From the NCBI RefSeq assembly GCF_900199635.1, contig NZ_LT962687.1, forward strand, positions 2,914,541 through 2,978,540: a stretch of 64,000 bases of DNA, written 5' to 3'. This document shows positions 49,203 to 59,639 of the stretch, piece after piece. How positions within the stretch are numbered: the first letter of the stretch is position 1; every line of letters begins with the position of its first letter. Origin of the DNA: Anaerotruncus massiliensis (ex Togo et al. 2026). Its GTDB lineage: Bacteria; Bacillota; Clostridia; Oscillospirales; Ruminococcaceae. A model generated the notes under the pieces. That model was given only the letters and a program-made list of their open reading frames with translations. It ran no database searches and was not told the DNA's origin. The translations under genes and the position numbers were made by a program.

Positions 49203-52152
49203 GGCTGCGTTCCCTTTCTTCCACCGCCTCAAGCAGGCTGCGGATACGGATTCTGACCGCGCCGAGATTGGTGATCTCGTCGATCTTGAGCTGGGTGCAG
49301 AGCTTGCCGCCCGCCTCCAGGATGTCGCGGACCTCGTCGGTCGTGATCGCGTCGATGCCGCACCCGAAGGAGACCAGCTGCACCAGCTCCATGTCCGGCT
49401 GGGCGGTCACATATTTGGCGGCATTGTAGAGACGCGCGTGGTAGGTCCACTGGTTGAGCACGTGCACCTTCACCGGCTCCACCAGGTCGGCCACGCAGTC
49501 CTCGCTGACGACCACGATGCCGAAGGAGGCGATCAGCCGGTCGATGCCGTGGTTGATCTCCGGGTCGATGTGGTAGGGCCTGCCCGAGAGCACCACGATC
49601 TTTCTGCCCTGCTCCCGCGCCCAGGCGATCGCGCGGCGGCCCTCCGCCTTCACCGCCTTCATCCAGTCGTCGTAGGCGGTATAGGCGGTCCGGGCGGCCT
49701 CCCGCACCTCCCGCAGCGTCAGGTCGGGATAGACGGCGCGCAGGTTGTGGAAGAGCTTGTCGGCGAACTTGGCGGGGCGGTGGATGCCCACATGGGGGTA
49801 GAGGAAGTGCACGCCCGGCTCGGAAAGCTCCGACACGTTCGCGCGCAGCAGCTCGGGGTAGTAGGCGACCACCGGGCAGTTGTAGTGGTTGTCGCCCTTC
49901 TCCTCGTCAAAATTGTAGGTCATGCAGGGGTAGAAGATCGTCGTGACGCCCTGTTCCAGCAGGTCGGCGATGTGGCCGTGCATCAGCTTGGCGGGATAGC
50001 AGACGGTATCCGACGGGATGGAAAACTGCCCCTTGATGTAGGTCTCGCGGGTGGAGACGCCGCTCGTCACCACCTCGAAGCCGAGGGCGGTGAGGAAGGC
50101 GTGCCAGAAGGGGAGGTTCTCAAGCATGTTGAGTCCGAGGGGGACGCCGATTTTGCCGCGCCTGCCGGGCAGGGGCTTGAGCGCCTCAAGCTGCTCGAGC
50201 TTCCAGGCGAAGAGGTTGGGCAGCGGCTCCGCCGCCTCCCGGCCGAGCGGGCGTTCGCAGCGGTTGCCGGAAATGAATTTCTTGCCGCCGCCGAAGGTGT
50301 TGACGGTGAGGTTGCAGTGGTTGCCGCACAGGCCGCAGGTGACCGATTTGGAGGCGTGGCGGAAGCTCTCGAGCTCCTTTGCCGAGATGAGCGACGACTC
50401 CGGCAGCGCCAGCTCCCGCGCGTAGAGCGCGGCGCCGTAGGCGCCCATCAGCCCGGCGATGGCCGGGCGCACCACGTCGTGGCCGATCTCCCGCTCAAAG
50501 CTGCGGAGCACCGCGTCGTTTAAGAAGGTGCCCCCCTGCACGACGATGCTCTGCCCGAGCTCCTCGGCGGAGTGGGCGCGGATGACCTTGTAAATCGCGT
50601 TCTTGACGACCGAAATGGATATTCCCGCGGAAATATCCTCGACGCCCGCGCCCTCCTTCTGCGCCTGCTTGACCGACGAGTTCATGAAAACGGTGCAGCG
50701 GCTGCCAAGGTCGACGGGGTATCTGGCAAAGAGGCCGAGCTTGGCGAACTCCTCGACGCTGTAGCCCATCGACTGGGCAAAGGTGCCGATAAACGACCCG
50801 CACCCGGAGGAGCAGGCCTCGTTGAGCATGATCGAATCGATCGCGTTGTCGCGGACCTTGAAGCATTTGATGTCCTGCCCGCCGATGTCGAGGATAAAGT
50901 CGACGCTGGGGTCGAAGAAGCGCGCCGCCTTGAAGTGGGCCATCGTCTCGACGAGGCCCGCGTCGATCGAAAAGGCGTTTTTCACAAGGTCCTCGCCGTA
51001 GCCGGTGGCCGCGCTGCCGCACACCGCCACCCGGTCCCCGCAGCGGGCGCGGATTTTGACGAGCTGCTCCCGGATGATCTCGACGGGGTTGCCCCTGTTC
51101 GCGCTGTAGTAATCGTAGAGGATGCGCCCGTCCTCCGCCATCAGCACGAGCTTGGTCGTCGTGCTGCCGCAGTCGACGCCGAGGTAGGCGTCCCCCTCGT
51201 AGGCGTCGAGGTCGGCGCGGCCGACCGACGCCTTCCCGTGGCGGTTCAAAAACGCCGCGTAGTCGTCCGCGTTCTCGAAGAGCGGCTCGAGGTAACGCGC
51301 CGCGTGGCTTTCGCTGGCCGCGGCCTCGAGCCTGCCGACGAGCTCCTCATAGGTCATCGGCTGGCCCGTCTTTTCGGCGAAGAGGGCGCTTCCCAGCGCC
51401 ACCGCGTAGCGGCCCATGTCGGGAAAGACGGCGTTTTCATGCGAGAGGCCGAGCGAACGGACGAACTCCCGCTGGAGGCCCTTGAAATAGTAGAGCGGGC
51501 CGCCCAGGAAGAGCACCTTGCCGGTGATCCGCCGCCCCTGCGCGAGGCCGGTGATCGTCTGGTCGACGACCGCCTTGAAGATCGAGGCGGCGATGTCCTC
51601 CTTGCGGGCGCCCTGGTTTAAGAGCGGCTGGATGTCGCTTTTGGCGAAGACGCCGCACCGCGAGGCGATCGTATAGAGCTTTTCGCTGCCGAGGCTGAGC
51701 GTGTCGAGCTGTTCGGGGGTCACGTCGAGCAGGGTCGCCATCTGGTCGATAAAGGCGCCGGTGCCGCCCGCGCAGGAGCCGTTCATCCGCTCCTCGAGCC
51801 CGCCGGTAAAGAAGATGATCTTCGCGTCCTCGCCGCCCAATTCGATCACGCAGTCGGTGTCGGGGGCGTAGGACTTGACCACCTCGCCGGTGGCGAAGAC
51901 CTCCTGGATGAAGGGCAGGCCCGCCGCCTTGGCGACCCCGAGCCCCGCCGAACCGGAGAGCGCGACGGTGAGCTCCCCGCCGCCGATGACGTCCTTCGCC
52001 ATGCGGATGAGCTCGAGCGTCTTGGGCCGCACCTGCGACATGTGGCGTTCGTACTGCTGGTAGACGACGTCGCCGTTCTTCACGATGATGATTTTAACCG
52101 TGGTGGAGCCGATGTCGATCCCCATCGTCATCCGCGCCGGAATCCGTTCCAT
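49186..52152 (-). CDS. Acyl-CoA dehydratase activase (two BadF/HgdC ATPase domains + DUF2229)
   Basis: 988 residues. Two tandem ASKHA ATPase domains begin at TMGIDIGSTTVKIIIV and at YLGVDCGSTTTKLVLM. 4Fe-4S ligand cysteines are in GSCAGGTGAFIDQMA and NEACSSGCGSFIGTFAQSMG. The C-terminal ~400 residues are DUF2229-like with CGLCGNHCNLTVNTFGGGKKF and VCYPAKLMHGHIADLL. Activases of this family inject an ATP-driven electron into 2-hydroxyacyl-CoA dehydratases; the physiological partner of this large form is not established. ATG 52152 has GAGGTG upstream. 52153-52390 holds the upstream region; no other gene is seen. Confidence 0.9.
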   Translation of the reverse strand: MERIPARMTMGIDIGSTTVKIIIVKNGDVVYQQYERHMSQVRPKTLELIRMAKDVIGGGELTVALSGSAGLGVAKAAGLPFIQEVFATGEVVKSYAPDTDCVIELGGEDAKIIFFTGGLEERMNGSCAGGTGAFIDQMATLLDVTPEQLDTLSLGSEKLYTIASRCGVFAKSDIQPLLNQGARKEDIAASIFKAVVDQTITGLAQGRRITGKVLFLGGPLYYFKGLQREFVRSLGLSHENAVFPDMGRYAVALGSALFAEKTGQPMTYEELVGRLEAAASESHAARYLEPLFENADDYAAFLNRHGKASVGRADLDAYEGDAYLGVDCGSTTTKLVLMAEDGRILYDYYSANRGNPVEIIREQLVKIRARCGDRVAVCGSAATGYGEDLVKNAFSIDAGLVETMAHFKAARFFDPSVDFILDIGGQDIKCFKVRDNAIDSIMLNEACSSGCGSFIGTFAQSMGYSVEEFAKLGLFARYPVDLGSRCTVFMNSSVKQAQKEGAGVEDISAGISISVVKNAIYKVIRAHSAEELGQSIVVQGGTFLNDAVLRSFEREIGHDVVRPAIAGLMGAYGAALYARELALPESSLISAKELESFRHASKSVTCGLCGNHCNLTVNTFGGGKKFISGNRCERPLGREAAEPLPNLFAWKLEQLEALKPLPGRRGKIGVPLGLNMLENLPFWHAFLTALGFEVVTSGVSTRETYIKGQFSIPSDTVCYPAKLMHGHIADLLEQGVTTIFYPCMTYNFDEEKGDNHYNCPVVAYYPELLRANVSELSEPGVHFLYPHVGIHRPAKFADKLFHNLRAVYPDLTLREVREAARTAYTAYDDWMKAVKAEGRRAIAWAREQGRKIVVLSGRPYHIDPEINHGIDRLIASFGIVVVSEDCVADLVEPVKVHVLNQWTYHARLYNAAKYVTAQPDMELVQLVSFGCGIDAITTDEVRDILEAGGKLCTQLKIDEITNLGAVRIRIRSLLEAVEERERSHAATK

Positions 52153-52390
52153 ATAGAGCACCTCACTCCGGCCCCTGCGGGGCCGATCAGACCGGCGGCG
52201 GCCGCGCAAACCCACGGCCGTCCCGGGAAGGGGCAAATTGCCCCATATTAGTATAGTTTGCTATGCCTCATCTTAACACGAATTGAGCGAACAGTCAATT
52301 TGCGTAAACGGCGAAATCCTGACTTTTCAGGAAAGATTTGAGAAAACGGGCCCCGCGCCCGATCCTTTTGGCGATTCTGTCGAAAAAAGC

Positions 52391-52432
52391 AAAAAAAGGA
52401 CGGGCCCCGCCGCCATGCGGCGGGGCCCGTCC
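52391..52432 (-). terminator. Terminator of the GGDEF-EAL gene
   Basis: A 16-bp perfect stem (52398-52413 with 52417-52432) around CAT, followed on the minus strand by seven T's. Confidence 0.92.
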
Positions 52433-52435
52433 GAT

Positions 52436-54694
52436 TCAGTCGTTCTTATTTTGCGGGCGCCGCAGCCGTTCAAACTCCCCGGCGGGCATCGGCCGGGCGA
52501 AATAGTAACCCTGCACCACGTCGCACCCGATCGAGGTGAGAAAGTCCACCTGCCCGGCCGTCTCGACCCCCTCGGCCACCACCTGGATGTCCAGCTTGCG
52601 GGCGAGGTCGGCTACCTCGGCGATCACCGTGCGCCCGCGGGCGTTGTCCGCGTCCCCCGCGAAGAACGCCCGGTCGAGCTTGAGCACGTCGACCGGCAGC
52701 CGCCGCAGCAGGTTGAGGGAGGAGTAGCCGCTGCCGAAGTCGTCCATCGATACCAAAAAGCCCGCGTCGTGCAGCTCCCCGATGATGCCGGTCAGCCGCC
52801 CGATGTTCTCGAAGTCGAGCACGCTCGTCTCGGTGATCTCCAGCTCGATCAGCCCGGGGGGCACCCCGTACTCCCGCGCGGCGGCGCACACCTTGCCGAC
52901 AAAGCCGGGGTCGTGCAGGTTGACGCGGGAGACGTTGACCGACACCGGGATCTCGGGCAGGCCCTCGTCCGCCCATCCGCGGAGCATGCGGCAGGTCTCC
53001 CGCAGCACGAACGCGTCGATCTGGACGACGAACCCGTCCCGCTCAAAGAGGGGGATGAAATCGTTGGGCGGCACCAGCCCCACCCCCGGGCGGTTCCAGC
53101 GCACGAGGGATTCCGCGCCGACGATCTCCCGCGTGGAGGCGCTGTATTTGGGCTGGAGGTAGACCTCGAACTCGCCCTTCTCGAGCGCCGAGGCCATCGC
53201 GTCCTCGATCTGCTTCTCCCGCAGGATCCGGTCGCGCACCGCGTGGTCGTAGAAGGCGACCGTCGTGCGGCTGTCGTCCTTGCCCGACTTGCGCGCGATG
53301 CTCGCGCGGTCGCTCATCAGGCTGACGTCCGTCTCCTGCGGGCCGACCCGGTAGACCCCGAAGGAGAGAGTGAGGGTGTACCGCTGTCCGGGCGGGTTGA
53401 TCTGCCCGCCGATCTCCGTCAGCCGCCGGACGATCTCCTCGTCGGGCGCCGCGCGCAGCAGCAGGTCGAAGGTGTCCGCCGACACCCGCGCGAAAAGCTC
53501 CCCCTCCCGCACGGAGCGGGAAAGGATCCCCCAGATCTGCCCGAGCAGCTCGTTGCCCGTGCCGTGCCCGAACATGTCGTTGAAGACCTTGAATTTGTCG
53601 ATGTCAAAGGAGACCATCACATATTCCGCCGCGCCGCCGACAACCTCCCTGGCCGCGCGGATGAACCCGTTCCAGTTGTACCCGCCGGTGACCGGGTCGG
53701 TGAAGGCGATCCGCTCGAGCTCCCGCCGGCGGCTGTTCTGCATGAAGAGGATGTATCCGAACAGCCCGATGAGCACCGTGACCGTGACGACGCACACCAC
53801 GAGGGTGAGCATGGTGAGGTAGACGGACTTCCTGGCGGCCACGTGGCCGGACACCGCCGAAAGCACATACCAGCCGTTGACCCCGATCGGCGTGTAGGAG
53901 AGGTAGCGGCGCTCCCCGTCGCGGAAATACTCCTCCACGCCGCTGTCGCCCGAGGACATCCGCCGGCGCATCCGCCCGAGCTCCTCGTCGGGGAGCATGC
54001 GGCCCTCCTCCATGCGGTCAAAGATGTTGGACATCCCCTGCTCGCTCTCGGGGTTGTCCGGATAGACCAGCACGTCGCCCCCGGCGTTGGTGAGATAGGA
54101 GTAGCCCGCCCCCTCGAACATCCGCACGTTGATGACCGACGCGAAGGCGTCGGCCGCGTTGGTGGCGAAGAGCACCGCCTCCGCCCTCCCACCGCGCAGG
54201 ATGGGGGTGGCGTAGACGTAGATCGGCTCGCCGTCGGCGTAGTCGGTCAGCTCCTTGGAGATCACCGTCTCGCCGTCCATCGCCCGCAGGAAGTAGCCGC
54301 GCCCGCCCAGGTCCATCTCCACGCTGTCGGTGGTGTGCGCGGTGCCGTCGGGGGTGATGAGCCCCATCCGCTTGAAGCTGGTGCTCTCGACCTCCTCGCA
54401 GAGCACCCGCGTCACCCCGTCGATATCCAGTTCGGGCTGCGCGCCCACAAAGCGGGAGACCGCCTCGAGCATCTGCATGTCCTTTTCGATCCGCATCGCG
54501 ATGTTCCCCGCACTCTGGCGGGCGACCTCGCGCAGCCCCGAGAGGGTCTCCTCACGCAGCGTGCCGGTCACACTGCGCATATAGAGCGCGGCGCACAGGA
54601 CCATCGTGGCCGCCGCAACGGCCATGACCACCGCCGTGCGCACAGCCGTACGCTTCCGCTCCCTGAACACGCTGCCACCCCCATCGGTCTCCAT
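52436..54694 (-). CDS. dCache-GGDEF-EAL c-di-GMP phosphodiesterase
   Basis: About 752 residues. Membrane helix 1 (TAVVMAVAAATMVLCAALYM), an extracellular dCache sensor (about 45-300), membrane helix 2 (LVVCVVTVTVLIGLFGYILFM), a GGDEF domain and an EAL domain. The GGDEF motif reads S-A-D-T-F, so cyclase activity is unlikely. The EAL domain keeps its acidic and metal residues: GAESLVRW (E-S-L for E-A-L), VNVSRVNL, ELEITET, MDDFGSGYSS, LKLDRAF and VAEGVET, and YYFARP. It should break down c-di-GMP in response to an external ligand. ATG 54694 is taken; the frame is open further up. Confidence 0.9.
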   Translation of the reverse strand: METDGGGSVFRERKRTAVRTAVVMAVAAATMVLCAALYMRSVTGTLREETLSGLREVARQSAGNIAMRIEKDMQMLEAVSRFVGAQPELDIDGVTRVLCEEVESTSFKRMGLITPDGTAHTTDSVEMDLGGRGYFLRAMDGETVISKELTDYADGEPIYVYATPILRGGRAEAVLFATNAADAFASVINVRMFEGAGYSYLTNAGGDVLVYPDNPESEQGMSNIFDRMEEGRMLPDEELGRMRRRMSSGDSGVEEYFRDGERRYLSYTPIGVNGWYVLSAVSGHVAARKSVYLTMLTLVVCVVTVTVLIGLFGYILFMQNSRRRELERIAFTDPVTGGYNWNGFIRAAREVVGGAAEYVMVSFDIDKFKVFNDMFGHGTGNELLGQIWGILSRSVREGELFARVSADTFDLLLRAAPDEEIVRRLTEIGGQINPPGQRYTLTLSFGVYRVGPQETDVSLMSDRASIARKSGKDDSRTTVAFYDHAVRDRILREKQIEDAMASALEKGEFEVYLQPKYSASTREIVGAESLVRWNRPGVGLVPPNDFIPLFERDGFVVQIDAFVLRETCRMLRGWADEGLPEIPVSVNVSRVNLHDPGFVGKVCAAAREYGVPPGLIELEITETSVLDFENIGRLTGIIGELHDAGFLVSMDDFGSGYSSLNLLRRLPVDVLKLDRAFFAGDADNARGRTVIAEVADLARKLDIQVVAEGVETAGQVDFLTSIGCDVVQGYYFARPMPAGEFERLRRPQNKND

Positions 54695-54725
54695 TCTGCG
54701 GGACCTGTCGATCCCTGATGTGCTT

Positions 54726-54754
54726 ATGTTACCATACGGCGCGGCGTTTGCCAA
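54726..54754 (-). promoter_or_regulatory. Promoter of the GGDEF-EAL gene
   Basis: On the minus strand TTGGCA (54749-54754), 17 bases, TAACAT (54726-54731), about 30 bases before ATG 54694. This supports that start over longer versions. Confidence 0.65.
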
Positions 54755-54789
54755 TACCCGCGGGCCTGTAAAATCCGGATTCTCCAAAG

Positions 54790-54827
54790 AAAACCCCCTC
54801 CGCCGGACATGCGGCGGAGGGGGTTTT
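54790..54827 (-). terminator. Terminator of the V-ATPase operon
   Basis: A 16-bp stem (54790-54805 with 54812-54827) around GACATG, followed on the minus strand by TTTCTTT; it starts within the last bases of subunit D. Confidence 0.85.
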
Positions 54828-55450
54828 TATGCCTCCTGCTGTTTTTTGGCCTTGATGACCTTGAGTCGTGAAAACTCCTCGCGGTCCTTTTCCTCGAGCG
54901 CGTCCGTGATGAACTTCGCCGTCTCCTCGTAGCGCGGGATCACGATGTTTTCCAGCGCGTTCGCGCGGCGCTGCGTCTTGCGGATGGCGTTGGCCAGCCG
55001 GTAGACGCTGTTCTCCACCTCCGCCAGAAGCGCGGTCACGCGTTTGGCCTTCTGGAAGCAGACATAGGCGTAGTCGAGCCTCGAGTTGGTGCGGTCGAGC
55101 CCGTAGCACATGCGGATCTCGCTCTCCGCCAGCCGCACGTTGGGGATCTCCACCCCCATGACGCTGCGGTAGGTGATCGTCACGCCGTCGTCCACCGGGA
55201 CAGCCATCGCCGTCTCCTGCACCATGCCCAGCGTCACGTTGGCTTCCTGAAGGGCCTCGTAGGCCTCGCGGTAGGTCGAGCTGATCTCCCCGCGCAGGGA
55301 TTTGACCTTGTCGATCAGCAGCATCATCTCCCGGATGAGGATGTTGCGCTTGCGGTCGAGCAGTTCAAAGCCCAGCGTGGACAGCGACAGCGACTTCTGG
55401 ATCGCCATCAGGCTGCCCTTGGTGGGCGTCACGCCCAGTACGTTTGCCAT
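54827..55450 (-). CDS. ntpD: V-type ATP synthase subunit D
   Basis: 207 residues, the central-shaft subunit: a long antiparallel coiled coil with VTPTKGSLMAIQKSLSLSTLGFELLDRKRNILI at the N-terminus and VYRLANAIRKTQRRANALENIVIPRYEETAKFI near the C-terminus. Last gene of the operon. In the rotary complex it couples ATP turnover in A3B3 to the membrane rotor. Confidence 0.96.
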   Translation of the reverse strand: MANVLGVTPTKGSLMAIQKSLSLSTLGFELLDRKRNILIREMMLLIDKVKSLRGEISSTYREAYEALQEANVTLGMVQETAMAVPVDDGVTITYRSVMGVEIPNVRLAESEIRMCYGLDRTNSRLDYAYVCFQKAKRVTALLAEVENSVYRLANAIRKTQRRANALENIVIPRYEETAKFITDALEEKDREEFSRLKVIKAKKQQEA

Positions 55451-55477
55451 CCGCCGTCACTCCTTTCCCCGCCGGGG

Positions 55478-56884
55478 CTACTCCTTCGGCGCGCCGAATT
55501 TCTGCACGGCCTGTTCCGGCCGGTAAAATTTGTCGAGCGTCTCCCGGTCGACCCGGTCGAGCTCCTCGCGCGGCAGCAGCGAGAGCAGCAGCCACCCGAG
55601 GTCGAGCGTCTCGCCGATCTCGCGGTTTTCCCGCGCGCCCTGGCAGACGAAATGCTCCTCGAACATGCGGCCGAAATACATATATTTCTGGTCGACCTCC
55701 GAGAGCTCCTCCTCGCCGATGACGCTCGCGAGCGCCCGCGCGTCCTGCACCCGGGCGTAGGAGGCGAAAAGCTGGTTGGAGCAGTCGGAGTGGTCGGCGC
55801 GGGTGAACCCTTCGCCGATGCCGTCCTTCATCAGGCGGGAGAGGGAGGGCAGCACTGAGACGGGCGGATAGACCCCCGTCTGGTCGAGCTGCCGGTCGAG
55901 CACGATCTGCCCCTCGGTGATATAGCCGGTCAGGTCGGGGACCGGATGGGTGATGTCGTCGTTGGGCATCGTGAGGATGGGCACCTGCGTGACCGAGCCG
56001 GGGCTTCCCTCAATGATCCCCGCCCGCTCGTAGAGGGAGGCGAGGTCGGAGTAGAGGTAGCCGGGGAAGCCCTTGCGCCCCGGGATCTCCCCCTTGGAGG
56101 AGGAAAACTCGCGCAGCGCCTCGCAGTAGGCGGTGACGTCGGTCATGACGACGAGCACGTGCATGCCGTGCTCGAAGGCGAGGTACTCCGCCACGGTCAG
56201 CGCGCAGCGGGGGGTGAGGATGCGTTCGATGATCGGGTCGTTGGAGAGGTTCAGGAACATGACGACCCGCTCCATGACCCCCGACTCCTCGAAGGAGCGG
56301 CGGAAATAGTCGGCCACGTCGTTCTTGGCGCCCATCGCGGCAAAGACGATGACGAAGTTCTGTTCGTCGGTGCCCGACAGCCGCGCCTGCCGCACCATCT
56401 GGACGGCGAGCTTGTTGTGGCTCATGCCGCTGCCCGAAAAGATCGGCAGCTTCTGGCCGCGGATGAGGGTGGCCAGCCCGTCGATCGTCGAAATGCCGGT
56501 GTTGATGTAGTTGCGCGGGTAGACGCGCTCGACGGGATTCATCGGCTTGCCGTTGATGTCCGCCGCGCGCTCGCAGAAGATTTCTCCCAGCCCGTCGATC
56601 GGGCGGCCGGAGCCGTTGAAGGTGCGCCCGAGCACCTCGAGGGAAAGGGGCATCTCCATCGGATGCCCGAGCAGGGTGGTGCGGGTGTTTTCGAGGGAGA
56701 GCCCGCGGGTCCCCTCGAACACCTGGATGACCGCCCGGTCGCCGTCGATCTCGACGACGCGGCCGAAGCGCGTCTCGCCCGAATCGAGTTTCAGGGAGAC
56801 CATCTCCTCGAACGCCACCTTCGGCACCCGGTCGAGCGCCACCAGCGGGCCGTTGATTTCGCTGAGCCCCACAAACTGAAGCAT
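55478..56884 (-). CDS. ntpB: V-type ATP synthase subunit B
   Basis: 468 residues. Non-catalytic nucleotide-binding subunit: the P-loop position reads [15 protein letters not shown], the usual B-subunit form without G-x-G-K-T. Other motifs are [60 protein letters not shown] and the C-terminal [15 protein letters not shown]. It lies between subunits A and D. Confidence 0.97.
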   Translation of the reverse strand: MLQFVGLSEINGPLVALDRVPKVAFEEMVSLKLDSGETRFGRVVEIDGDRAVIQVFEGTRGLSLENTRTTLLGHPMEMPLSLEVLGRTFNGSGRPIDGLGEIFCERAADINGKPMNPVERVYPRNYINTGISTIDGLATLIRGQKLPIFSGSGMSHNKLAVQMVRQARLSGTDEQNFVIVFAAMGAKNDVADYFRRSFEESGVMERVVMFLNLSNDPIIERILTPRCALTVAEYLAFEHGMHVLVVMTDVTAYCEALREFSSSKGEIPGRKGFPGYLYSDLASLYERAGIIEGSPGSVTQVPILTMPNDDITHPVPDLTGYITEGQIVLDRQLDQTGVYPPVSVLPSLSRLMKDGIGEGFTRADHSDCSNQLFASYARVQDARALASVIGEEELSEVDQKYMYFGRMFEEHFVCQGARENREIGETLDLGWLLLSLLPREELDRVDRETLDKFYRPEQAVQKFGAPKE

Positions 56885-56898
56885 ATTCCGGCCCTCCT

Positions 56899-58656
56899 TT
56901 ACAGCTGGTTGAGCCCGGCGAGCTTGTCGTCGATCTCTTTATAGTAGTTGTCGAACAGTTCGAGATGCGCGTTGGGGATCTCGTACTTGATCTTCACGAG
57001 CGAATCGATCAGCCCCGAATCGGTGATCTCGGAGATCGGGATCCCCTTGGCGATGACCGCCGAAGCCTTGTCGTAAAAGTGGAGGATGACCTGCATCATC
57101 ATGAGCTGCTTGGGCAGCGGCACGTAGGTGTCGTCCCGGTGGTAGGCGTTCTGCTGGAGCAGCCCGACGCGGATGAGCCGCGCGACCTCCATAATGAGCT
57201 TCTGGTCGTCGGGGAGGACGTCCTCGCCGATCAGCTTGACGATCTCGTTGAGCTTCGCCTCCTCGAGCAGCACGGTGGAAATCCGCTGGCGGCAGGGGAG
57301 GAAGTCGCGGGAGATGTTTTTGGCGTACCAGGGGGCGAGGTCGTCGAGATATTCGCTGTAGCTCGAAGTCCAGTTGATGGCGGGGTAGTGGCGCGCGTAG
57401 GCAAGCGCCTTGTCGAGCGCCCAGAAGCAGCGGACGAACCGCTTGGTGTTCTGGGTGACCGGCTCGGAGAAGTCGGCGCCCTGCGGCGAGACCGCCCCGA
57501 TGATCGTGACCGAGCCCTCGGTGCCGTTCAGATTTTCCATATACCCGGCGCGCTCATAGAACTGGGAGATGCGGCTGGGCAGGTAGGCGGGGAAGCCCTC
57601 CTCGGCGGGCATCTCCTCGAGGCGTCCGGAGATCTCCCGCAGCGCCTCCGCCCAGCGGGAGGTGGAGTCCGCCATGACCGCCACATGGTAGCCCATATCG
57701 CGGTAGTATTCCGCCAGCGTGATGCCGGTGTAGATCGACGCCTCGCGCGCCGCGACCGGCATGTTGGAGGTGTTGGCGATCAGCACGGTGCGGTCGGTCA
57801 GCGGCTTGCCGGATTTGGGGTCGGTGAGCTCGCCGAACTCCTTGAGCACCTGGGTCATCTCGTTGCCGCGCTCGCCGCAGCCGATATAGACGATGATGTC
57901 CGCGTCGCTCCATTTGGCGAGCTGGTGCTGGGTCATCGTCTTGCCGGTGCCGAAGCCGCCCGGGATGGCGGCGGTGCCACCCTTGGCGATCGGGAAGAGG
58001 GTGTCGATGATCCGCTGCCCGGTGATGAGCGGCCGTTCGATCGGCAGGCGCTCGGCCACCGGGCGGGTCTGGCGGATCGGCCACTTGTGCGCGAGCGCCA
58101 GCTCGTGGTCGGCCCCCCGCGCGTCCCGCAGCACGACGAGCGGCTCGAGCACCGTATAGTCCCCGTCCGGACGGACGGACACGACGGTGCCGTCGAGCCC
58201 GGGCGGCACCATCGAGCGGTGCTCGATGATCGACGTCTCGGGGCAGGCGGCAAAGACGTCGCCGCCCTTCAGGCGGTCGCCCTCCTTCACCTTCAGGGTG
58301 ACCGGCCATTTCTTTTCCACGTCAAGGGCGGGCATGTCGCTGCCCTCGGGGATAAACGCGCCCGACGTTTTTGCGATCTCCTTGAGCGGGCGTTCGATGC
58401 CGTCAAAGATGTTCGAGAGGATGCCCGGGCCGAGGGTGGCGCAGAGCGGCCCGCCCGTGCCGGTGACCGGCTCGCCGGGGCGCATGCCGGTGGTGCCCTC
58501 GTAGACCTGGATGGTCGTGCGCTCGTCGGAGATGTTGATGACCTCCCCGATGAGGCGGCTGTTCCCGACAAAGACCATCTCCTGCATCTCAAACTGACGG
58601 GCGCCACGGACCGTTACGACCGGCCCGTTGATGGAATATACGGTATTCTTATCCAA
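56899..58656 (-). CDS. ntpA: V-type ATP synthase catalytic subunit A
   Basis: 585 residues. The catalytic Walker A is [15 protein letters not shown], the ~90-residue non-homologous insert of A subunits is present (GVTV-type WPVTLKV region), then [46 protein letters not shown]. The start is a TTG at 58656 behind GGGGGGAAA. Ion type (H+ or Na+) depends on the K ring, not on this subunit. Confidence 0.97.
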   Translation of the reverse strand: MDKNTVYSINGPVVTVRGARQFEMQEMVFVGNSRLIGEVINISDERTTIQVYEGTTGMRPGEPVTGTGGPLCATLGPGILSNIFDGIERPLKEIAKTSGAFIPEGSDMPALDVEKKWPVTLKVKEGDRLKGGDVFAACPETSIIEHRSMVPPGLDGTVVSVRPDGDYTVLEPLVVLRDARGADHELALAHKWPIRQTRPVAERLPIERPLITGQRIIDTLFPIAKGGTAAIPGGFGTGKTMTQHQLAKWSDADIIVYIGCGERGNEMTQVLKEFGELTDPKSGKPLTDRTVLIANTSNMPVAAREASIYTGITLAEYYRDMGYHVAVMADSTSRWAEALREISGRLEEMPAEEGFPAYLPSRISQFYERAGYMENLNGTEGSVTIIGAVSPQGADFSEPVTQNTKRFVRCFWALDKALAYARHYPAINWTSSYSEYLDDLAPWYAKNISRDFLPCRQRISTVLLEEAKLNEIVKLIGEDVLPDDQKLIMEVARLIRVGLLQQNAYHRDDTYVPLPKQLMMMQVILHFYDKASAVIAKGIPISEITDSGLIDSLVKIKYEIPNAHLELFDNYYKEIDDKLAGLNQL

Positions 58657-58673
58657 AGCATTTCCCCCCGCCG

Positions 58674-59273
58674 CTAATCAAAATTGAAGTTGGAGCCGCG
58701 GTAAAACCACTCCCGCTGTCCGGCGAGCGCCGCGTCGAGGCTCAGGTCCACCTCAACCCCGCGTTCCCGGTTCACCAGTACCGCGCCGCCGAGCGAAACC
58801 GCCCCGGCGTCCGCCTCTACCGCGCAGTCCCCGTAAATTTCACGGATGCGCGGCTCGAACGCCGTGTCCTCCGGGCGCACCTTGATCGTGCTGCCCTCCA
58901 GCTTCCAGGATGCGGCCAGTTCCCTGATCTTTCCCAGGAAATACGCCTCGTACCGCTCGCTTTTCGCAAAGCTCCCGAGCTCCACGCGCGCTTCGGCGAT
59001 CATCTGCGAGAGATACTGCTCCCGCTGCTTGAAAAGCTCCTTCTTGAGCGCGAGCGTTTCCCGGGAAATCTCCTTGATATTTTCCGTCTTGATCTCGTCG
59101 ATCTGCGACTGGATCCTGTGGAAGCTCTCGTCAAGCAGGCGGTTTTCCTCCTGCCCGAGCGCATCCCGCTTCATCTGCTCGGCCTCCTTCAGGATCGTAT
59201 CCCGCTGGGCCTGGGCGCGCTGCATGATCTCCTGTTCAAACAGCTCCAGTTTATCTTCCTGCATATCAGCCAT
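58674..59273 (-). CDS. ntpE: V-type ATP synthase subunit E
   Basis: 199 residues: an N-terminal helix of peripheral-stalk type (LELFEQEIMQRAQAQRDTILKEAEQMKRDALGQEENRLLDE) and a C-terminal globular part with a final VEVDLSLDAALAGQREWFYRGSNF, normal for bacterial E subunits. It follows F by about 30 bases and precedes A by 17. Forms the stator with the absent-here G-type subunit, whose gene may lie beyond the right edge. Confidence 0.88.
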   Translation of the reverse strand: MADMQEDKLELFEQEIMQRAQAQRDTILKEAEQMKRDALGQEENRLLDESFHRIQSQIDEIKTENIKEISRETLALKKELFKQREQYLSQMIAEARVELGSFAKSERYEAYFLGKIRELAASWKLEGSTIKVRPEDTAFEPRIREIYGDCAVEADAGAVSLGGAVLVNRERGVEVDLSLDAALAGQREWFYRGSNFNFD

Positions 59274-59306
59274 CTGGTTTCACCTCATTTTCCGGGCGCG
59301 CGCCCT

Positions 59307-59615
59307 TTAGAGTTTGATGCCGATCGCCTCGCTCACATATTTTTCGATCGTCTGTGAAACGTCCCCTTCCCCGTGGCGGTCGGGGACCTCCACGATCAGC
59401 GGCCGTTTTTGGGTCAGCTTGTAGCGGTAGATGATGTTCGGGCAGGTGTTGATCAGCTTTTCCGTCATCAGCACGATCCCGATCGACGGGTCCGCCATCA
59501 CCCGCCGCAGCGAAGCCAGCACCTCGTCCGCCGTGTGGATGACCTCGCCCTCAATGCCCGCGAGGCGCATCCCCATCAGCGTGTCGACGTTGTCGCTCAG
59601 CGTATAGAATTTCAT
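59307..59615 (-). CDS. V-type ATP synthase subunit F
   Basis: 102 residues. Family pattern: MKFYTLSDNVDTLMGMRLAGIEGEVIHTADEVLASL ... IGIVLMTEKLINTCPNIIYRYKLTQKRPLIVEVPDRHG. ATG 59615 has GGGAGGGA upstream. It is the first gene after the 0.9-kb repeat region that separates it from subunit K. Binds the D shaft. Confidence 0.95.
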   Translation of the reverse strand: MKFYTLSDNVDTLMGMRLAGIEGEVIHTADEVLASLRRVMADPSIGIVLMTEKLINTCPNIIYRYKLTQKRPLIVEVPDRHGEGDVSQTIEKYVSEAIGIKL

Positions 59616-59639
59616 CCGGGTCCCTCCCAACGGGGTTTG

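Noticed and set aside
52283-54718. 811-codon open frame antisense to the GGDEF-EAL gene
   Set aside because: Repetitive R/H/P/D/E-rich product typical of a reverse-strand shadow in high-GC DNA.
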